A DNA stretch of 64,000 nt, from positions 62,001 to 126,000 of the forward strand of contig JAFAFA010000073.1 in the NCBI GenBank assembly GCA_023423695.1. The letters are read 5' to 3'. Position 1 is the first letter of the stretch, and every line of letters begins with the position of its first letter. Below, one piece after another: positions 15,734 to 24,151 of the stretch. The translations under genes were made by a program, and so were the position numbers. The notes under the pieces are model-generated. The model had not been told where the DNA came from, made no database searches, and worked only from the letters and a program-made list of their open reading frames with translations. The DNA comes from Pseudomonadota bacterium. GTDB taxonomy: Bacteria; Pseudomonadota; Alphaproteobacteria; Azospirillales; Azospirillaceae.

Positions 15734-17335
15734 TCAGGCCAGTCGGCGCGGCACCCAGGTGAAGGCTGCGGCCGGAACCGGCAGGCCGGCCGTGCGCATC
15801 TGCTGGGCGCGGGTCACCACGGCGGCCCCCTCCAGCAGGTTGCGGGCGATCTGTTCGACCGTGCGTTTGTCCGCCGCTTCCAGGAAGCTGCCCTTCACCC
15901 AGTCGTTGAAGGCGCCCATGGCCGGGCCGCACCAGACCTGGAAGTCATGGCGCCGGGCGGCTTCGTCCAGCATGGGCCAGCGGGCGGCATTGAACAGATA
16001 CCAGCGGAAGACCAGGGCCATGCGGTGGCGGGGGTCGGCCTCGGCACGCGTCAGTTCCGCCGGGTCGCGGACGGCGAAATGCTCGCTGGTCTGGCGCCAG
16101 ATCTCTTCCAGTGGGGCCTGGAAGACATCCCGTTCCAGCGTCGCGCGCTCGGCCGCCGGGAGGTCGTCCAGGCCGGAATGGCGGCAGTACAGCTCGTACA
16201 GGCGCTGGGCGCGGAAAGGGAACATGGTGCCCCGCTTCATCACCTGCACCTTCACGCCCATCTCGAACATGTCGGCGGCGGGAGCCATGGTGACGTCGGT
16301 GCTGGAAATGTCGGCCAGCATGCGGCGGACCGACAGCGGTTGCCCCGCCTCCGCCGCCGACTGGTTCACCGAACCGATGACGACATAGGCCGCACCCATG
16401 GCGAAGGCGCCGGCCAGCGCCGCGGGTGTTCCCAGCCCGCCGGCGGCGCCGATGCGGATGTTGCGGTCATAGCCATGGGTGGCGACCAGTTCGTCGCGCA
16501 GTCGCTGGATGATCGGGAACAGGACGGAGAGCGGGCGATTGTCGGTATGGCCGCCTGAGTCCGCCTCCACCGTGATGTCCTCGGCCACTGGGATGGCGGC
16601 GGCCAGATCGGCTTCTTCGGCGGTGAGGACGCCCTGCGCGACCAACTCGGCCAGCATGCGTTGCGGGGCCGGCGCCATGAACTGGCGGGCGACCTCGGCG
16701 CGCGACACCTTGGCGAAGATATGGCTCAGGCGGCGGACCGCGCCGGTGGCCGGATCGCGGCTCAACCCCTTGGCGGCCAGTTCCACCACCGACGGCGTCA
16801 GCGCCATGAAGGCCGACGCGGAGACGCGCCGCACCCCCTGCTGCTGGAACAGCCGGCAAACCGCCGTCTCCAGCAGCGGATCGTTGGGGCTGTGGATCAG
16901 GTTGGCGCCCCAGCCCGGCGCCTGCGGCCCGAGCGCCGCGCGGATTTCGGCGATGCCCTCCTGCACCCGCTGCGGCGACAGACCGGCGCTGCCGTAGAAA
17001 CCGAGCAGCCCGGCGCGGGCGGCGGCGACCGCCATTGCCGGGGTGGCGATGCCCCGCGCCATCTCCCCCGCCACATAGGCGAAGCGGCAGCCGTGGGCTT
17101 CCTGGAAGCTGCGATCACCCAGCCATTCCGGATAAAGCGGCGGCAGGGTAGCGACGGGCTCCAGCCGCTCCGCGGTAAAATTCGGAGGGCGTGTCGAGGC
17201 TCCCAGGCGACCGTCCTGGTTTCTGATTATGTAAAGTGGCTCCCGAATTTTCTGGGCCATTTCCAGAATCAGGGACGGATCGAAGCCTGCCGTCGCCGAT
17301 GTCAGCGGCGGCACCGCCGTCTCCCGGTAATTCAT
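15734..17335 (-). CDS. pfaD: PfaD-like FMN-dependent enoyl reductase
   Basis: The product is 533 residues from the ATG at 17,335, close to the usual PfaD length of about 540. The frame extends 45 codons upstream without conserved content. The protein has the FMN-binding TIM-barrel fold of 2-nitropropane-dioxygenase-like reductases (VEADSGGHTDNRP, GAAGGLGTPAALAGAFAMGA, YVVIGSVNQS) followed by the helical C-terminal half of PfaD (EMGVKVQVMKRGTMFPFRAQ). In PUFA synthases this subunit acts in trans to reduce the enoyl-ACP double bond. It is the first gene of the operon. No strong ribosome-binding site is visible. Confidence 0.87.
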   Translation of the reverse strand: MNYRETAVPPLTSATAGFDPSLILEMAQKIREPLYIIRNQDGRLGASTRPPNFTAERLEPVATLPPLYPEWLGDRSFQEAHGCRFAYVAGEMARGIATPAMAVAAARAGLLGFYGSAGLSPQRVQEGIAEIRAALGPQAPGWGANLIHSPNDPLLETAVCRLFQQQGVRRVSASAFMALTPSVVELAAKGLSRDPATGAVRRLSHIFAKVSRAEVARQFMAPAPQRMLAELVAQGVLTAEEADLAAAIPVAEDITVEADSGGHTDNRPLSVLFPIIQRLRDELVATHGYDRNIRIGAAGGLGTPAALAGAFAMGAAYVVIGSVNQSAAEAGQPLSVRRMLADISSTDVTMAPAADMFEMGVKVQVMKRGTMFPFRAQRLYELYCRHSGLDDLPAAERATLERDVFQAPLEEIWRQTSEHFAVRDPAELTRAEADPRHRMALVFRWYLFNAARWPMLDEAARRHDFQVWCGPAMGAFNDWVKGSFLEAADKRTVEQIARNLLEGAAVVTRAQQMRTAGLPVPAAAFTWVPRRLA

Positions 17336-17743
17336 GTCCACATCGACACCCGAATATTGCCTACAGCGATCCCCCGGGACGGGAGATCCAACAAGGGGGC
17401 CACCGGCCGCCGGAATGGGACGCGGTCGAACGGCCGAGCCGGACTTCGCTTGCGCGATTGGGCATTGCATTGCCGCATGCGCCGGTCCGGTGTGACGGTC
17501 AGATGCCCATGCGCGGGCCCGCCTTGCCGAGGCTGCTCATCCAATGGATGAGAGAGCGTGCGCTTCGGGTCCCACACTGCCGGCGCCGGCAGACCGCCCA
17601 TTTTGCAACAACGTCGTTCATGGTCGTTCTTGCACCCGAAACGGCATTAGGCCCGCCTAATCAAAGAACTTCCGCACATTATTTTATTACTTACCACTCC
17701 TGGCGAATGGCAAGCATGAATTCGATTTCATGAATGATATTGT
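17336..17743. other. Upstream region of the Pfa-type operon
   Basis: No coding sequence is supported here. The segment between 17,650 and 17,760 is clearly AT-richer than its surroundings and holds a short inverted repeat, ATGAATTCGATTTCAT (17,716-17,731). The promoter of the minus-strand synthase operon should lie within it, but I cannot name specific -35 and -10 boxes with confidence. Confidence 0.35.
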
Positions 17744-17875
17744 TTGTTTCATCCCAGAAATATTTTTACCCGCCTTAAACGATTCTGTCGAATCGCCATC
17801 GGGGCTGAAAAGCGGTCGAAGCCTTGTGCCTTGTCCGGTGCCGATCCGTACAGGCTTGGATTGCAGCAGGTCACG

Positions 17876-18020
17876 ACCATATGGCTGGGAATTGGCGCGG
17901 CCTGGGCGCGGGCATCTTGGGTGCCGCGGACCCGCTCACCCTGTTCCGGCGATGCCTACGGCTATGGCTGGTTCCTGGCGGGGTCGGGCGGCCAGCGCAT
18001 CGCCTATGCCCGCGGCAGAG
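17876..18020 (+). pseudogene. Remnant of a beta-lactamase-like serine hydrolase (C-terminal fragment)
   Basis: Frame 2 reads WARASWVPRTRSPCSGDAYG, then YGWFLAGSGGQRIAYARGRAG. This resembles the late YGYGWFL...GG..IAYARG segment of class C beta-lactamase-related hydrolases. The upstream catalytic SxxK and YxN regions are absent and the frame then runs into non-homologous sequence, so it looks like a decayed 3' fragment. The start of the ORF around it (17,744) has no conserved content. A chance resemblance cannot be excluded. Confidence 0.4.
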
Positions 18021-18067
18021 CAGGCCTGACCGGCGCCGCCCTGCCCGCTGGAAGGAGGAACGGCGAC

Positions 18068-18523
18068 ATGTGGACCGACGATCCATTCGACCTCCAGCGC
18101 TTTCTGAATGCGCAGGAGCCTGTCTTCGCGACCGCGCTTGACGAGTTGCTGAGCGGGCGTAAGCGCAGTCATTGGATGTGGTTCGTCTTTCCTCAGCTGC
18201 GCGGGCTCGGCCGCTCTCCCACCGCAGAGTTCTACGGAATCGCCTCCTTCGACGAGGCGCAGGCATATCTGGCGCATCCCACGCTCGGGAGCCGGCTGGA
18301 ACAGGCGACACGCGCGGTGCTGGGTGTGCAGGGGCGGACGCTGCACGAGATATTCGGCTCGCCCGACGACATGAAGTTCCGTTCGTCCATGACCCTTTTC
18401 GCCCTCGCCACCGGACAGGCGGGTTCGCCGTACCATGAGGCGCTGGTCCGCTGGTGCGACGGCCGGATGGACGATGCGACCGTAAGGCTGGTGGGAGCGC
18501 CGCCCCCTCCCCCACGGGCATGA
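18068..18523 (+). CDS. DUF1810 family protein
   Basis: The product is 151 residues, the normal size for the family. The ATG at 18,068 has the Shine-Dalgarno GAAGGAGGAA (18,051-18,060). Family hallmarks are FDLQRFLNAQEPVFATALDE near the start, then RKRSHWMWFVFPQLRGLGRS, then FYGIASFDEAQAYLAHPTLG, and KFRSSMTLFALA. Members are small soluble proteins of unknown function. The gene appears to stand alone between the hydrolase remnant and the convergent DUF533 gene, 22 bases from the latter. Confidence 0.88.
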   Translation: MWTDDPFDLQRFLNAQEPVFATALDELLSGRKRSHWMWFVFPQLRGLGRSPTAEFYGIASFDEAQAYLAHPTLGSRLEQATRAVLGVQGRTLHEIFGSPDDMKFRSSMTLFALATGQAGSPYHEALVRWCDGRMDDATVRLVGAPPPPPRA

Positions 18524-18545
18524 GGGAAGGGATGGCGCCCGTCGT

Positions 18546-19376
18546 TCAAGCCGCCTGATTCATCTGCTGGACGCGCTGCGGGTCGAGCTTCAGCCGGGAC
18601 GCGAGATATTGCAGGTAGGAGCGCTCCGCTTCCGACTGCTCGTTCACGGCCATCCGTGAGGCCAGATAGACCTGCTCCGCCGTCTGCTGATCCTTCACGG
18701 ACTGGAGCAGCGAGTCCAACGATTGCGGCCGGTCGAGTTCCTGTTCGACGATGCGCCGTTCCTCCGCTCCGGCACCGGCCTCGTCCAGGGTGCCCAGGAT
18801 GTGCCGGCGCTCGTCCGGCGTGATCTCCCCGTCGGCATTGGCCGCGGCGATCATCGCGCGGATCAGCAGAAGCGCCTGCTGGTCCTCCATGGCAACGGCC
18901 GGATAGGCGCCGTCGTCACGGTCTTCGGCCTGCGGCGCGCTGCGGGACTCGAAGACCTGCGACAGGCGGTCGGACAGTGAGCCGCCCCCCTGGCTGCTCC
19001 CTTGGCCGCCTCCCTGCCCGCTTTCGGGACGGCCCGCCGAGCCGCCGCCGAACAGGCCGCCCAGGATGCCGCCGGCGTCACCCCACGGGCTGCCTCCCGG
19101 CCGGCTTGTCGGCTGAGTTCCCTGGCCCGCGGCACCCTGGTTGCGCTGGCGCTCCTGGAAGGCCTTGAAGGCGAGGTAGCCCAGCGCCCCCAGCCCGGCG
19201 ACCGACCCGACCCCCATGCCGCGGTTGCCGGACGCGGCGCCGAAAGCGCCACCCGGCGCACCGGCTCCGAAGCCGCTGTTGCCGAGCACGGCCCCCATGG
19301 CGTTCATGCCGCCATGGCTGCGCCCTCCCATCCCGCTCGCCAGCATGGTGCCGAGGATACGTTGCAGATCGGCCAT
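18546..19376 (-). CDS. DUF533/TerB-like family protein
   Basis: The product is 276 residues from the ATG at 19,376, preceded by GGGAGAG with good spacing; the frame is open further upstream but without conserved sequence. The N-terminal half is glycine-rich with a hydrophobic segment (SVAGLGALGYLAFKAF, about residues 63-80). A Gly/Gln/Ser linker follows. The C-terminal TerB-like helical domain contains LLLIRAMIAAANADGEITPDE and VKDQQTAEQVYLASRMAVN. This architecture matches DUF533 inner-membrane proteins such as YebE. The biochemical role is unknown. Confidence 0.82.
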   Translation of the reverse strand: MADLQRILGTMLASGMGGRSHGGMNAMGAVLGNSGFGAGAPGGAFGAASGNRGMGVGSVAGLGALGYLAFKAFQERQRNQGAAGQGTQPTSRPGGSPWGDAGGILGGLFGGGSAGRPESGQGGGQGSSQGGGSLSDRLSQVFESRSAPQAEDRDDGAYPAVAMEDQQALLLIRAMIAAANADGEITPDERRHILGTLDEAGAGAEERRIVEQELDRPQSLDSLLQSVKDQQTAEQVYLASRMAVNEQSEAERSYLQYLASRLKLDPQRVQQMNQAA

Positions 19377-19477
19377 TTTGCTCTCCCACTCGAATTCCGT
19401 CGATGGACCGTCAACAGCGCAGGCGGCCTTCCGTTCGGGCAGCATTCCATTCGGGCGGCGGGCCGAAGTCGGAATAC

Positions 19478-19504
19478 CGAAAATTCCGCATGCCGAATTT
19501 TTCG
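19478..19504. promoter_or_regulatory. Imperfect palindrome between divergent genes
   Basis: The arms CGAAAATTC and GAATTTTTCG flank a CGCATGC centre in the 204-base divergent region between the DUF533 gene and the plus-strand gene at 19,581. It lies about 100 and 77 bases from the two starts. It could be an operator serving both genes or a hairpin. No known regulator motif is recognised. Confidence 0.4.
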
Positions 19505-19580
19505 CTCCGACATGCGGCGATCCGGGGGGATCGGATGCGACCATCGCCTGTTCCCCCAGTTCGACAACACGGAGACAGAC

Positions 19581-20000
19581 ATGGCCAAAGCCAACATCAA
19601 CGACCGGTCGAGCATCGAACGAATCTACGACCGCCGTACCTTCGAACAGGACGCGGCGTCGAATGCGCGCAGCAAGGCGACGGTGGTCCACGGCGTGAAG
19701 ATCCTCTCCGCCCCCGATGCCGACGGTCAGGTCGAGATCTCCCGCGCGTCCCATCATGTGGCGGAAGGGAACCCCGAAGGGGACACCATCTTCGTCCCCG
19801 CCTTCAGCCTCCACGATTCCACCGCCGCCGACGGCAACGCCTATTCCAGTTCGGCCGCGCCGGTGGGCAACGGTTCAGGCGAAGCCGCCGACGAATACCG
19901 GAGCTTCATCGACGATGTCCTGGAAGCGGCCAGACAGGGGCACTTCAAATCCGACATCGGCCGCGGCGAGGAACGGCTGAAGGGTTTCCACGGCGGGTGA
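19581..20000 (+). CDS. Hypothetical protein, 139 residues
   Basis: The ATG at 19,581 follows GGAGA (19,571-19,575). The product is hydrophilic, with no signal peptide or membrane segment. It starts MAKANINDRSSIERIYDRRT and has a central acidic/Ser-rich part (VSAAPVGNGSGEAADEYRS is typical of its composition) and a C-terminal helix FIDDVLEAARQGHFKSDIG. I do not recognise the family. It is divergent from the DUF533 gene across a short region holding a palindrome, so shared control is plausible. Confidence 0.6.
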   Translation: MAKANINDRSSIERIYDRRTFEQDAASNARSKATVVHGVKILSAPDADGQVEISRASHHVAEGNPEGDTIFVPAFSLHDSTAADGNAYSSSAAPVGNGSGEAADEYRSFIDDVLEAARQGHFKSDIGRGEERLKGFHGG

Positions 20001-20061
20001 CCGCTTATCCGGCAGGCGGTGTCCACGCGGAGCGGCGCCTCCTGCCAACGCCGAAGGAAGA

Positions 20062-21903
20062 CTAATCGCGGCCCCACAGCCCGCGTTCGCCCAAATCCTC
20101 ACCGCGCTGGCGCTCCAGCGCCTGGGAATAGCGGCGCAACGCGAAGGACTCCGTCACATAGCCGATGATGCGCCGGTCGGTAGGGGAGGACAGGACCGGC
20201 AGCGCCTCCACCTCCGCCGTGCCGAAGCGGTTCAGCACGGTGCGGGCATCGTCGCCCGGCATCAGCACGGCGTCCGCCTTGCTGGCGAGCGTGCCGACGC
20301 GGGTTTCGGTGGCCTCCGCATCCTGATCGGGGTCATGAACCAGCGACATGTCGATCAGCCCGGCATATCTGCCGGATTCGTCGACCGCGAACACCGTCTT
20401 GGTGGAGCCCAGCGGGTAGAGGCGTCGCAGCGCCTCCACCGTCAGGGTGGCGGGCACCGTCTTGGCGTCGCGCCGCATCAGCCGGAAGGCCGTCAATTCC
20501 GATAGCCAGCCGATGTCGTAGGCGCCGCGGATCGGCACGCCGCGCAGATGGAAGCGCCAGGTGGCGAAGGAATAGCCGAAGGCCTGCCGCACCACGGTGG
20601 TGGACAGCACCACCCCGATCAACACGCCCGACGCCGCCCACAAGTCCTGCGTCGTCTCCAGAACCAGCAGCACCATGGTGACCGGCGCGCCGACGACGCC
20701 GGCGGCGACCGATCCCATCCCAACCAGCAGCAGAAGCCCGCCGTCGATCCCAAGTTCTGGCAGGAAGCTGGCGGTGGCGATGCTCAACAGGCCGCCGAAC
20801 AGCCCGCCGATGAACAGGGAGGCGCTGAACAGACCGCCGCGGAAACCCGAACCCAGCGACACGGCCGACGCCAGGATCTTCGCCACCAGCGTCAGCGCCA
20901 GCGCCAGGGCGCCGCCCGCTAGTTCCGGCGGCACCGCGCCGGGACCGCTGCCCATCACAGCCGGCACCGCCAGCGCCAGCCCGCCGACCAACAGGCCGCC
21001 CACCGCCGGGCGCATCCAGCGCGGGACCGGCAGGCGCTTGAAGCCGCGCTCCGCCACCGTCACCGCCTGCATGGCAAGGATGCTGAGCCAGCCGGCCAGG
21101 AAGCCGACGACGCCGCAGGCGGCGTAATCCCAGCCGGCGATCTCCACCGGCCGGCCAAGCGCCAGCGGCGATTCGCCGCCGGTCAGCAGGGCCGATGCCG
21201 CCACCCCCAGCGCAGCCGCCGCGCCGACCGGGGCCAGCACCGCCAGCGTATAACCGCCCAGCACCAGTTCGAAGGCATAGAAGGCGCCGGCCAGCGGCGC
21301 GTGGTAGGCCGCGGCGATGGCCGCCGCCGCCCCGCAGCCGACCATCGTGCGCAGATCGGCCCGGCGCAGCCGCAGCCGCTGCCCGAGGGAGGACGCCAGG
21401 CCGGCACCCGCCTGGGTGTAGGCCGCCTCCATGCCCACCGACGCGCCCGAGGCGTTGGACAGGGCGGTCGTCACCGTCAGGCGCATGCTGTCGAGCAGCG
21501 ACATCTTGCCGCCGTAGAGCGCGTTCGCCTCGACCGCATCGACGATGTCGTTGGGCCGCCAGCGCCGGAACAGCATCGACAGGATGCCCAGCAGCAGCCC
21601 GCCGGCCGCCGGCACGCCCAACGTCCGCAGCAGGTCGGGCACTCCCTGTCCCAGCGTCTCCCCGTCCGGCAGGTCGAAGGCCAGCGACTGCAGAAGCAGG
21701 ACCACCTCGTGCAGCGATCCGACCGCCAGCCCGACCGCCCCACCGACCAGACCGGCAAGCACCACCACGGCGAGCGCGCTGTCGCGCACGCTCCAACGAT
21801 CGGACAAGGCGGTCGCGGCCGACGCGTCGAGCGCCGCATAAGGGTCGCTGCCGGCGCGGGCGTTTTCGCCCACGCCGTCGATGGAAGCGGAATTGTCCGG
21901 CAT
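20062..21903 (-). CDS. ClC-type chloride channel/transporter with C-terminal CBS-like region
   Basis: About 613 residues. A GTG two codons upstream (21,909) is an alternative to the ATG at 21,903; neither has a strong ribosome-binding site. The membrane domain has repeated hydrophobic helices with ClC landmarks: ASGASVGMEAAYTQAGAG, where the gating glutamate is kept although the usual G(K/R)EGP is altered, and LGSGFRGGLFSASLFIGGLFG. The last 150 or so residues (LTVEALRRLYPLGSTKTVF and ALPVLSSPTDRRIIGYVT) look like a CBS pair that may regulate transport. Whether it is a channel or an H+/Cl- exchanger cannot be decided here. Confidence 0.85.
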   Translation of the reverse strand: MPDNSASIDGVGENARAGSDPYAALDASAATALSDRWSVRDSALAVVVLAGLVGGAVGLAVGSLHEVVLLLQSLAFDLPDGETLGQGVPDLLRTLGVPAAGGLLLGILSMLFRRWRPNDIVDAVEANALYGGKMSLLDSMRLTVTTALSNASGASVGMEAAYTQAGAGLASSLGQRLRLRRADLRTMVGCGAAAAIAAAYHAPLAGAFYAFELVLGGYTLAVLAPVGAAAALGVAASALLTGGESPLALGRPVEIAGWDYAACGVVGFLAGWLSILAMQAVTVAERGFKRLPVPRWMRPAVGGLLVGGLALAVPAVMGSGPGAVPPELAGGALALALTLVAKILASAVSLGSGFRGGLFSASLFIGGLFGGLLSIATASFLPELGIDGGLLLLVGMGSVAAGVVGAPVTMVLLVLETTQDLWAASGVLIGVVLSTTVVRQAFGYSFATWRFHLRGVPIRGAYDIGWLSELTAFRLMRRDAKTVPATLTVEALRRLYPLGSTKTVFAVDESGRYAGLIDMSLVHDPDQDAEATETRVGTLASKADAVLMPGDDARTVLNRFGTAEVEALPVLSSPTDRRIIGYVTESFALRRYSQALERQRGEDLGERGLWGRD

Positions 21904-21964
21904 GATCACGCTGACTGATGGCCCATCCGTCCTTGGACAATGGGCCGGACAGGCGTGTGTTCCG

Positions 21965-23323
21965 TCAGGACTTGCCCGGCTGCGGTTTCGCCTGCGGTTT
22001 CACCGTCGGCGGAGCGGACCCCGCCTGCGGTGCGGCGGGTGCAGCAGCGGCGGGAGCGGGCTCGGCTGCCGGGGTAGTTGCCGGCGGGGTCGCCGGCGAG
22101 GCTGTCGGCAGAGTGACTGGCGCGGCATCAGTCGGCGCTGTGGCCGTCGCTGCGGCCGGAGCGGTGCCGGCGCGGCGCAGGACCTGGGCGAGGTTGTCGC
22201 GCACCTTCTCGGCCAGCGCCACGTCCGGTTCCGCCGCCTCGTGGAAGATCACGGTGAACAGGCGGCGCTGCGACAGCAGGAAGTTAAGCGTGACGTGCAG
22301 CTTGCCCTGGGGCATGGCGCACTCGACCGCGCCGGTGCGCAGCCAGACCGAACCGGCCTGTTCGGACGGGTTCAGGCTGACCGTCGGCGTGCCTTCGCAA
22401 CGCTGCTTCATGGCGTCGGCGAAACCGTCCGACAATTCGTCGATCCGGACGTCCTCGCCCACCGCGCGCTCGCGGATGCCGCCGACGATGGGGCCGAAGC
22501 GCCAGGCGACGTCGGCCGGGCGGCGCTCCTGCGGGATCTTGTCCATCGGCACCAGTTCGGCATCATGCACGCCGGCCGCGGTCAGCAGGCTGTCCAGCCC
22601 TTCCGGCAGGCGGTTCTTCTTCTCCGCCGGCCGGCCCGCGGCGACCTTGATCGGCGGAACGTTGCCGCCCTTGTCGACGCAGGTCTTCAGGTCGCCCAGC
22701 ACCTTCTTGGTGCCGGACAGCTTGAAGGCGATGCGGTCCGTTGCCGACAACACCACCAACTCGCTGCCGCCCATCAGGGCATTGACCAGTTCCTCGTCCT
22801 TGCCGTTGGAGACCACCAGCATGTCCGGCTGCGAGGCGATGGCGACCCGTTCGCGCTTCAGCTTCCTGTCCACCTCGATGGTGACCGGCCATTCGCCGCC
22901 CTTGGGCAGGTCGGCGCCGGGGATGCCGATGCCGATGTTGGTCTCGCCCTTGGGGCTGCGGGCGAACATCAGCACATGGCCGGAGGTGAATTCCCCCTCC
23001 GCCACGCAGTAGGCGAAGCTGCCGTCCTTCTTCTTGGCGGCGCCGCCGTCCCAGCTCTCGATCAGCTCGCCCGGCCCTTCGGGCTTGGCCGGCGCCGCGG
23101 CGCCCTGCGCCTCACCGGGCTTCCCACCCGGCTTGGCATCCTGCGCCGGTGCGCCGGGGACCACGATCTCGGCCTCGGGCACCGGCAGGCCATAATAGAC
23201 GGCAGGCGGAACGCTCGGCTCGACCGGCACCAGCTCGGCCATCGCCGGAGCCGACGCCACACCCAGCAGGAGAAGCGCGGACAGCGAGGCGGCGAAGCGG
23301 GCGGTCATGACGAGGTAATCCAT
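21965..23323 (-). CDS. Exported protein of unknown function with Ala/Pro-rich C-terminus
   Basis: About 452 residues from the ATG at 23,323; an in-frame ATG at 23,308 would also serve. The N-terminus is a clean signal peptide, MTARFAASLSALLLLGV then APAMA before ELVP. The mature part has one or two beta-rich domains (CVAEGEFTSGHVLMFARSP; TDRIAFKLSGTKKVLGDLKTC) that faintly resemble IalB-like proteins, then AVECAMPQGKLHVTLNFLLS, and finally about 70 residues dominated by Ala, Pro and Thr. It is probably periplasmic. The family is not securely recognised. Confidence 0.6.
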   Translation of the reverse strand: MDYLVMTARFAASLSALLLLGVASAPAMAELVPVEPSVPPAVYYGLPVPEAEIVVPGAPAQDAKPGGKPGEAQGAAAPAKPEGPGELIESWDGGAAKKKDGSFAYCVAEGEFTSGHVLMFARSPKGETNIGIGIPGADLPKGGEWPVTIEVDRKLKRERVAIASQPDMLVVSNGKDEELVNALMGGSELVVLSATDRIAFKLSGTKKVLGDLKTCVDKGGNVPPIKVAAGRPAEKKNRLPEGLDSLLTAAGVHDAELVPMDKIPQERRPADVAWRFGPIVGGIRERAVGEDVRIDELSDGFADAMKQRCEGTPTVSLNPSEQAGSVWLRTGAVECAMPQGKLHVTLNFLLSQRRLFTVIFHEAAEPDVALAEKVRDNLAQVLRRAGTAPAAATATAPTDAAPVTLPTASPATPPATTPAAEPAPAAAAPAAPQAGSAPPTVKPQAKPQPGKS

Positions 23324-23434
23324 AGATGGTTGTGGCGGCGAAGCTATCCGCGCCCGCCCCCATCCGCAAGCCCAACCGCCCATCCTGTTGCAGGAGGCTG
23401 ACACCTGTTGCACAGGACACGCATCGGATTTGAC

Positions 23435-24151
23435 CTAAACCCCGAAGAAGGCGTCGTGCAGCGTCTCTTCCGACAGCGACGCCACCGGCCCGTCGCCCAC
23501 CACGTGCCCCAACCGCAGCAGGATGGCGCGCGGGGCGACCTTAAGGGCGCGTGCCGCGCTCTGCTCCGCCAGCAGAACGGCGGTCCCGGCGGCGGCGATG
23601 CGTCCGACCGCGGCGAACACCTCGTCTGCGAGCTTGGGCGACAGGCCCAGCGACGGTTCGTCCAGCAGGAGGAGGCGCGGCCGGCCCATCAGCGCACGGC
23701 CGAGGCTCAGCATCTGCTGCTGCCCGCCGGACAGGCGCCAGGCGCTGTCGCGGCTCTTGGCCGCCAGATCGGGGAACAGGGCGAAGACACGCTCGACGTC
23801 CTGCGCGCGGTCGCGGGCGGCGGACAGGCCGGCGACCTCCAGATTGTCGCGCACGCTCATGCCGGGGAAGACCCGCCGCCCCTCCGGCACATAGCCGATG
23901 CCGCGCCGGACCCGCGCCTCCGTCGCCAGCGGGCCGAGGTCGCCGCCGTCGAAGTGCAGGTCCCCCCGCGCCGGCACGAGGCCGAGCAGCGCCTTCAGCA
24001 GCGTCGACTTCCCCGCCCCGTTGGCGCCGAGCAGCGCCACCGTCTCGCCCGCCGCGACGGTCAGCGACACGCCGTCGAGCGCCGTCGCCCCGCCATAGCC
24101 GGCGGTCAGGCCGCGGACGGACAGCAGCGCGCTTGCATCACTGTCACTCAT
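23435..24151 (-). CDS. LivF-type ABC transporter ATPase
   Basis: The product is 238 residues, full length for LivF-type ATPases. It has Walker A LLGANGAGKSTLLKAL, an intact signature LSGGQQQMLSLGRALMG, Walker B RLLLLDEPSLGLSP and a switch His region (AEQSAARALKVA). It is the last gene of the four-gene importer operon and overlaps the LivM-LivG fusion by 4 bases (ATGA). By family it would energise branched-chain amino-acid uptake, but the operon leader is a TPP riboswitch, so the substrate is probably thiamine-related. Confidence 0.9.
   Translation of the reverse strand: MSDSDASALLSVRGLTAGYGGATALDGVSLTVAAGETVALLGANGAGKSTLLKALLGLVPARGDLHFDGGDLGPLATEARVRRGIGYVPEGRRVFPGMSVRDNLEVAGLSAARDRAQDVERVFALFPDLAAKSRDSAWRLSGGQQQMLSLGRALMGRPRLLLLDEPSLGLSPKLADEVFAAVGRIAAAGTAVLLAEQSAARALKVAPRAILLRLGHVVGDGPVASLSEETLHDAFFGV

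Noticed and set aside
11773..15762. A 1329-codon plus-strand open frame opposite the PfaA-like gene
   Set aside because: Antisense shadow without motifs; the ketosynthase, acyltransferase and ketoreductase motifs are on the minus strand.
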